Origin: Anaerolineales bacterium | Lineage (GTDB): Bacteria; Chloroflexota; Anaerolineae; Anaerolineales; E44-bin32 | Length of the DNA: 16,131 nucleotides | Assembly: GCA_023250385.1 (NCBI GenBank) | Contig: JAHFAU010000012.1 | Coordinates: forward strand, 1 to 16,131 | Direction: 5' to 3' | In this document: piece by piece, positions 14,983 through 16,131 of the stretch | Layout of the letters: each line of letters starts with the position of its first letter | How positions within the stretch are numbered: the stretch's first letter is position 1 | Made by a program: the position numbers and the translations under genes | The notes under the pieces: model-generated | Told to the model about the DNA's origin: nothing | The model's database searches: none | Seen by the model: only the letters and a program-made list of their open reading frames with translations

Positions 14983-15645
14983 GTGAAGGGTAGCGTGGCG
15001 GAATTGCCGGTCTTGATCGCTCAGACCGGAAAGCTCAGCGGGTCCCGCTGGGTGCTGGAGGGTGACCAAGTCCTGATCGGCAGAGGCCCGGAGTGTGACC
15101 TGGTAATTGCCGATCGGCAGGTGTCGCGCCATCACGCCCGGATCCGGCGGACGGGAAGCGGCTACATGCTGCAGGACTTGGGAAGCAAGAATGGCACCCA
15201 CCTGAACGGCGTGCCGATTGACCGGGAAACCGTGCTTCAGGACGGCGACATTATTCAGATCGCCCTGGTACTGCGCTTGGTGTTTGTCGGGACGGAGGAC
15301 ACCATTCCGCTGCGTGGGGAGGGGCTTGCCCAAATGGGGCTGGGACGGTTGCGGATGGATTCCTCGGCGCACCGGGTTTGGGTGGGAAGGAGCGAGGTTG
15401 ATCCGCCGCTTTCTCCACCGCAGCATCGCTTGCTCCAACTCATGATTCAGAATTCCGATCGGGTCGTCAGCCGGGAGCAGATCGTCGAGCATGTCTGGCC
15501 GGAGTCGGAGGGGGAGGGAGTATCCGATCAGGCGATCGATGCGCTTGTTCGTCGCCTGCGGGAACGCCTGACGGAGCTCGATCCGGGCCACTCCTACATG
15601 GTTACGGTCCGCGGCCATGGATTTCGCTTGAACAACCCCATCTAA
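14983..15645 (+). CDS. FHA domain - OmpR/PhoB-type winged-helix transcriptional regulator
   Basis: A 220-aa regulator. The N-terminal FHA domain (about 9-102) has the phosphothreonine-binding set: IGRG (32-35), VSRHHARI (47-54) and LGSKNGTHLNG (66-76). After a short linker, the C-terminal half (about 118-217) is an OmpR/PhoB-type DNA-binding domain: LSPPQHRLLQLM, VVSREQIVEHVW, the recognition-helix region DQAIDALVRRLRERL, and the wing VTVRGHGFRL. There is no receiver domain, so control should come from FHA binding to a phosphoprotein. EmbR of Mycobacterium combines the same two domain types in the reverse order. The start is GTG 14983 after an AAGGTG-like site; GTG 14995 is possible. It is divergent from a Ser/Thr kinase gene. 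Thr104 and Thr107 in the linker could be phosphorylation sites, but this is a guess. Confidence 0.9.
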   Translation: MKGSVAELPVLIAQTGKLSGSRWVLEGDQVLIGRGPECDLVIADRQVSRHHARIRRTGSGYMLQDLGSKNGTHLNGVPIDRETVLQDGDIIQIALVLRLVFVGTEDTIPLRGEGLAQMGLGRLRMDSSAHRVWVGRSEVDPPLSPPQHRLLQLMIQNSDRVVSREQIVEHVWPESEGEGVSDQAIDALVRRLRERLTELDPGHSYMVTVRGHGFRLNNPI

Positions 15646-15669
15646 TGCCGGGTAGGCGGGAGTGACGAA

Positions 15670-15698
15670 ACAGGGCTGTCCAGATCGGACAGCCCTGT
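15670..15698. terminator. Bidirectional hairpin between the FHA regulator gene and ssrA
   Basis: A perfect 12-bp stem, ACAGGGCTGTCC (15670-15681) and GGACAGCCCTGT (15687-15698), with a 5-nt loop. It lies between two convergent genes and can serve both. The T tracts are short on either side (TTTCG for ssrA, TGTGT for the regulator), so termination strength is uncertain. Confidence 0.7.
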
Positions 15699-15706
15699 GT
15701 GTCAGG

Positions 15707-16101
15707 TGGAGATGGCGGGAATTGAACCCGCGTCCGAGGGCTTCGGTGACCCAGCTTCTACAAGCGTAGCCGATCTATGTTGCTGTCGCCGTGAGGCGCC
15801 CGGTCGGCAGGGCGTCCTTTTGGCCAGCCGCTGGAGCCCGAAGGCTCCTCTTTCGCAGGCTTAGCAGCCTCACCTGCGGCACCTCGGCATTTTGCCGCCT
15901 TCACCTCGCCCGGTCGAGGACGAGCTCGGGAGGCGTGCCCCCGCTTTGGGGAGCCAACTCTATCCGGCTAGCTTATGCAGCGAGCGGAAGAGCCGCGTAG
16001 TTTGTGCTCTTGGCACTTGTTTTGTGCGCTGATTTTGCGAGTTCGGCGCCTCTCGGCTTGCAGCCTGATCCCAACCGCCTTCGTCGAGACCGATCATCCC
16101 C
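15707..16101 (-). ncRNA. ssrA: Transfer-messenger RNA (tmRNA)
   Basis: tmRNA frees stalled ribosomes and adds a degradation tag. On the minus strand the 5' end GGGGATG (16095-16101) pairs with the 3' end CATCTCC (15708-15714), with one G-U pair, to form the acceptor stem. The T arm is a perfect 5-bp GCGGG/CCCGC stem with loop TTCAATT (15715-15731). The genome reads ACC then T at the 3' end, so the last A of CCA would be added afterwards. Total about 395 nt, one-piece type. The tag reading frame is at 15973-16014. A -10 box TATACT (16111-16116) lies just upstream. SmpB is not encoded in the window. Confidence 0.95.
15973..16014 (-). other. tmRNA proteolysis tag reading frame
   Basis: From a GCC resume codon the frame reads AKSTNYAALPLAA and ends in TAA. 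The N-terminal AKxTNYA and the C-terminal LAA match the usual tag style. The stop and the LAA end are certain in this frame; the resume codon is inferred from similarity to other tags. Confidence 0.8.
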
Positions 16102-16125
16102 GTGGCGTTGAGTATATCACGCCAC
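16102..16125. promoter_or_regulatory. Inverted repeat spanning the ssrA -10 box
   Basis: GTGGCGT (16102-16108) and ACGCCAC (16119-16125) form 7-bp inverted arms around a 10-nt centre that contains the ssrA -10 box TATACT (16111-16116, minus strand). The arms abut the transcription start and the 5' end of mature tmRNA. The -35 box would lie beyond the window edge. It could be an operator, or chance. Confidence 0.4.
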
Positions 16126-16131
16126 TCCGTG

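Overview
The window is a high-GC bacterial chromosome segment with ten protein genes and one tmRNA gene, in compact, alternating blocks. I saw no insertion sequence, prophage, CRISPR array, rRNA or ordinary tRNA. Several features together suggest a Chloroflexota-type genome, perhaps Anaerolineae-like: a small DUF4870 protein, a Ser/Thr kinase paired with an FHA-winged-helix regulator, a GH3-like surface protein with C-terminal membrane helices, and -10 boxes placed exactly so that several genes would make leaderless mRNAs. This is a guess from gene style; no marker gene proves it.

Layout. (1) 1-3236, plus strand: a long coiled-coil protein of unknown role, then selB, the selenocysteine-specific elongation factor. 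(2) 3233-5873, minus strand: fmt, then a YtcJ-like amidohydrolase downstream of it. (3) 6051-6392, plus: a DUF4870 membrane protein with its own promoter and a clear terminator. (4) 6471-8144, plus: recJ; facing it, 8141-8827, minus: a GT2 polyprenyl-phosphate-type glycosyltransferase. (5) 8908-11164, plus: an AAA+ ATPase of unknown role with an N-terminal helix-rich or winged-helix region, then an orphan glutaconate CoA-transferase beta-like protein. (6) 11243-13966, plus: a large exported GH3-like protein whose nucleophile region is kept but whose His acid/base loop is not. (7) 13955-14926, minus: a tail-anchored Ser/Thr kinase; divergent from it, 14983-15645, plus: an FHA plus OmpR-type winged-helix regulator. 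(8) 15707-16101, minus: ssrA (tmRNA), with a hairpin between it and the regulator gene.

How they fit together. fmt and ssrA serve translation initiation and ribosome rescue, selB serves selenocysteine decoding, and recJ serves repair; these look like ordinary housekeeping genes. The most system-like part is the kinase and the FHA-DNA-binding regulator: they are divergent, their -10 boxes overlap, and the FHA domain could read phosphothreonine made by the kinase. The kinase also converges with, and overlaps by 12 bp, the GH3-like envelope protein, so a link to envelope state is possible but only by position.

Two genome-style patterns stand out. Two of the three convergent gene pairs end in one shared CTAG, where the two stop codons overlap as a palindrome. 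Three genes (the glycosyltransferase, the AAA+ ATPase and the GH3-like gene) have a -10 box ending 7 bp before the start codon and no Shine-Dalgarno, as expected of leaderless transcripts, while the DUF4870 gene keeps a 50-nt leader with a strong Shine-Dalgarno.
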